In this document: positions 7,087 through 8,565 of the stretch, one piece after another | Position numbering within the stretch: the stretch's first letter is position 1 | Layout of the letters: the number at the start of each line of letters is the position of its first letter | DNA from: CAYSBA01 sp964429075 [NCBI: uncultured bacterium] | Lineage (GTDB): Bacteria > CAYSBA01 | Length of the DNA: 8,565 bases | Assembly (NCBI GenBank): GCA_964429075.1 | Contig: CAYSBA010000010.1 | Coordinates: 1-8,565, forward strand | Reading direction: 5' to 3' | The notes under the pieces: generated by a model | The model's input: only the letters and a program-made list of their open reading frames with translations | Told to the model about the DNA's origin: nothing | Databases searched by the model: none | Translations under genes and position numbers: made by a program

Positions 7087-8307
7087 GCGCTGATTAAAAA
7101 TGCTGTTATTTTCACAGAGAATCGACACATTGAGGGAGAAATAAAATTTGATCACACCATAAGGGAAATCATAGACTATTCAAAGAAGAGGTCAACCAGC
7201 GGTAATCATGATGAGATATTCGATGTTGATGGAAGGTTGGTAATACCTGGACTTACAGAGTGTCACACCCACTCTATTTTTGCAGGTAGCCGTATAGAAG
7301 ATTTTCGATATAGAGTGTTAGGAAAATCCTACGAAGAGATTGCAAAGATGGGTTATGGCATTGGAGTTACAGTAAAGTCGACTGTAGAGTGTGACGATGT
7401 AATCTTAAAAAGACTCCTTAAGAAAAGGATAGAAGATTTTGTAAAACATGGCATAACAACCTTAGAGATAAAGAGTGGCTATGGACTATTACCAGAACAG
7501 GAGCTGAGACTGCTCAGGATTATAAAAGAGGTGGACAAGGAGACTTATATAGATATTATCCCTACCCTGCTTGCCCTTCATAAGCTACCAGAAGAGTATA
7601 GCAATAAAAGGGAATATTATATTGATTTAACTATAAATGAGACAATCGAAGAGGCTGCTGAGGAGGGTCTTGCACTTTTTTGCGACTGTTTTTGTGAACC
7701 AGGCATTGCCTTTAGTGTTGATGAATGCAGGAAGGTCCTGAAAAAGGCACATGATCTCGGACTTGGTTTGAAGATACATGCAGATCAAATCAAAAAAAGT
7801 GGTGGTGCAGAGCTTGCACTCGAGCTTGGATGCATCTCTGCAGACCATCTTGACCATACATCATGGGAAGTTGTAAAGAGATTGAGTATCTCTGGTACCA
7901 TACCCGTTTTCTTACCAGGTGCTGCCTTTTTCAGTGGATCTGGAAGGATTAGGAATGACATCGACTTTTCGGTTCTTGGTGAAAACGCTGCAATATCTAC
8001 CGACTTCAATCCCGGGTCGTCACCAACTAAAAATCTCTTTTTTATGACTTCACTGTACTGTCTATACGGTGGATTAAACGTTGAGGGGGTTATTGACTGT
8101 ATCTCAAAGGGACCATCAAGGGCACTGGGACTCCATGATAGAGGGGAAATAACGGTAGGAAAAAAAGCAGATCTTGTTGTACTCGATCTAAAAAGGACAG
8201 AGGAGATCCCTTACTATTATGCTGAAAATCCAGTATATATGGTGGTAAAATCTGGAATAGTCATATATATCAGGGATAAAAAACTGAATGTATGGAGAGA
8301 AGAATGA
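7084..8307 (+). CDS. hutI: Imidazolonepropionase
   Basis: HutI hydrolyses 4-imidazolone-5-propionate to N-formimino-L-glutamate, the third step of histidine degradation, in the cytoplasm. The 407 residues form a metal-dependent amidohydrolase with the usual small beta domain built from both ends. Visible motifs are PGLTECHTHSIFAG (55-68) with metal ligands His61 and His63, GITTLEIKSGYGL (123-135), IIPTLLALHKLPEEY (158-172) with His166, FCDCFCEPG (199-207), LKIHADQ (229-235) with ligand His232, SADHLDHTS (252-260), and ISTDFNPGS (304-312) with ligand Asp307. These blocks are specific for HutI rather than other amidohydrolases. The start is TTG. No hutH, hutU, hutG or formiminotransferase gene lies in view: the gene sits six bases after glmS and overlaps dapB by ATGA, an unusual setting. 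Function is well supported; its pathway partners must be elsewhere. Confidence 0.94.
   Translation: MALIKNAVIFTENRHIEGEIKFDHTIREIIDYSKKRSTSGNHDEIFDVDGRLVIPGLTECHTHSIFAGSRIEDFRYRVLGKSYEEIAKMGYGIGVTVKSTVECDDVILKRLLKKRIEDFVKHGITTLEIKSGYGLLPEQELRLLRIIKEVDKETYIDIIPTLLALHKLPEEYSNKREYYIDLTINETIEEAAEEGLALFCDCFCEPGIAFSVDECRKVLKKAHDLGLGLKIHADQIKKSGGAELALELGCISADHLDHTSWEVVKRLSISGTIPVFLPGAAFFSGSGRIRNDIDFSVLGENAAISTDFNPGSSPTKNLFFMTSLYCLYGGLNVEGVIDCISKGPSRALGLHDRGEITVGKKADLVVLDLKRTEEIPYYYAENPVYMVVKSGIVIYIRDKKLNVWREE
8294..8299 (+). promoter_or_regulatory. Ribosome binding site of dapB inside the end of hutI
   Basis: GGAGAG ends four bases before the ATG at 8304. It favours that start over the in-frame ATG at 8292, which would add only MERR and has no site upstream. 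Confidence 0.5.
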
Positions 8308-8565
8308 CCGGCACAAAAACAGCCATAGCGATCCTTGGTGCGTGTGGCAGGATGGGTCACACAGTATTTGAAATAGTACAAAAAAGGGATGATATAGAGA
8401 TTGGTGCACTCATTGATGTAGCAGGCAAAGATCTTGTTACAGATGATAAAGATCTTGCTGTAAAGACTATAGAATCGGTCGATCTATCAGATTTTGATGT
8501 TATAATAGATTTTTCAAATCCTGTTGCTACAATCTCCATGCTCAAAAGGATGCAAAAAGAAAACA
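8304..8565 (+). CDS. dapB: 4-hydroxy-tetrahydrodipicolinate reductase, N-terminal part, cut by window end
   Basis: DapB reduces 4-hydroxy-tetrahydrodipicolinate with NAD(P)H in the diaminopimelate/lysine pathway, which feeds both lysine and the peptidoglycan stem peptide. The 87 visible residues hold the Rossmann nucleotide-binding half: AIAILGACGRMGHTV (7-21) carries the GxxGRMG loop, IEIGALIDVAGKD gives the second strand with an acidic residue at its end, and DFDVIIDFSNPVAT is the family strand with the DF(S/T)xP motif. The substrate-binding and catalytic second half lies beyond the window. The start ATG overlaps the hutI TGA (ATGA), so the two are probably translationally coupled. Family identity is strong even from the partial sequence. 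Whether other dap genes follow cannot be seen. Confidence 0.93.
   Translation, partial: MTGTKTAIAILGACGRMGHTVFEIVQKRDDIEIGALIDVAGKDLVTDDKDLAVKTIESVDLSDFDVIIDFSNPVATISMLKRMQKEN

Noticed and set aside
7777-7788. Gln235 in HutI where B. subtilis HutI has a catalytic-site glutamate (HADE versus HADQ)
   Set aside because: Glutamine at this position is, to my knowledge, common in bacterial HutI (HAEQ/HADQ), so it is not evidence of lost function.

Overview
The window is one uninterrupted run of nine co-directional genes on the + strand, all encoding recognisable bacterial proteins. The longest gap between genes is 17 bases; several neighbours overlap or sit 1 to 11 bases apart. No stretch over 300 bases lacks a gene. 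I see no RNA gene, CRISPR array, insertion sequence or convincing terminator or promoter, so any promoter and the transcript end probably lie outside the window.

Organism: GlmU, GlmS, PgeF and DapB point to a bacterium with peptidoglycan. The DNA is moderately AT-rich, with arginine coded largely by AGA/AGG and frequent ATA isoleucine codons, evenly across all genes. That would fit several deep-branching, often anaerobic Gram-negative groups (for example Desulfobacterota, Nitrospirota or Deferribacterota relatives). This assignment is a low-confidence inference. No gene stands out in base or codon use as recently acquired.

Layout: (1-199) the end of endonuclease IV (nfo), a DNA repair enzyme; (196-1068) a membrane-anchored alpha/beta hydrolase of lipase type; (1016-1552) a universal-stress-protein domain protein overlapping the hydrolase by 53 bases; (1554-2333) a YfiH/PgeF peptidoglycan-editing laccase-domain protein; (2351-3874) an M32 (Taq-type) metallocarboxypeptidase; (3886-5277) glmU; (5281-7077) glmS; (7084-8307) imidazolonepropionase (hutI) with a TTG start; (8304-8565) the start of dapB, cut by the window end.

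How they fit: GlmS makes glucosamine-6-phosphate and GlmU turns glucosamine-1-phosphate into UDP-GlcNAc; GlmM, the step between, is not here. DapB serves the diaminopimelate/lysine pathway, and PgeF removes wrongly built precursors with L-Ser in place of L-Ala. So the second half has a cell-wall-precursor theme. HutI, a histidine-degradation enzyme without its usual hut neighbours, is the outlier. I found no clear case for a wholly undescribed system. The best items for a second look are the hydrolase/Usp overlapping pair, the Usp with a broken ATP loop, and the stray hutI.
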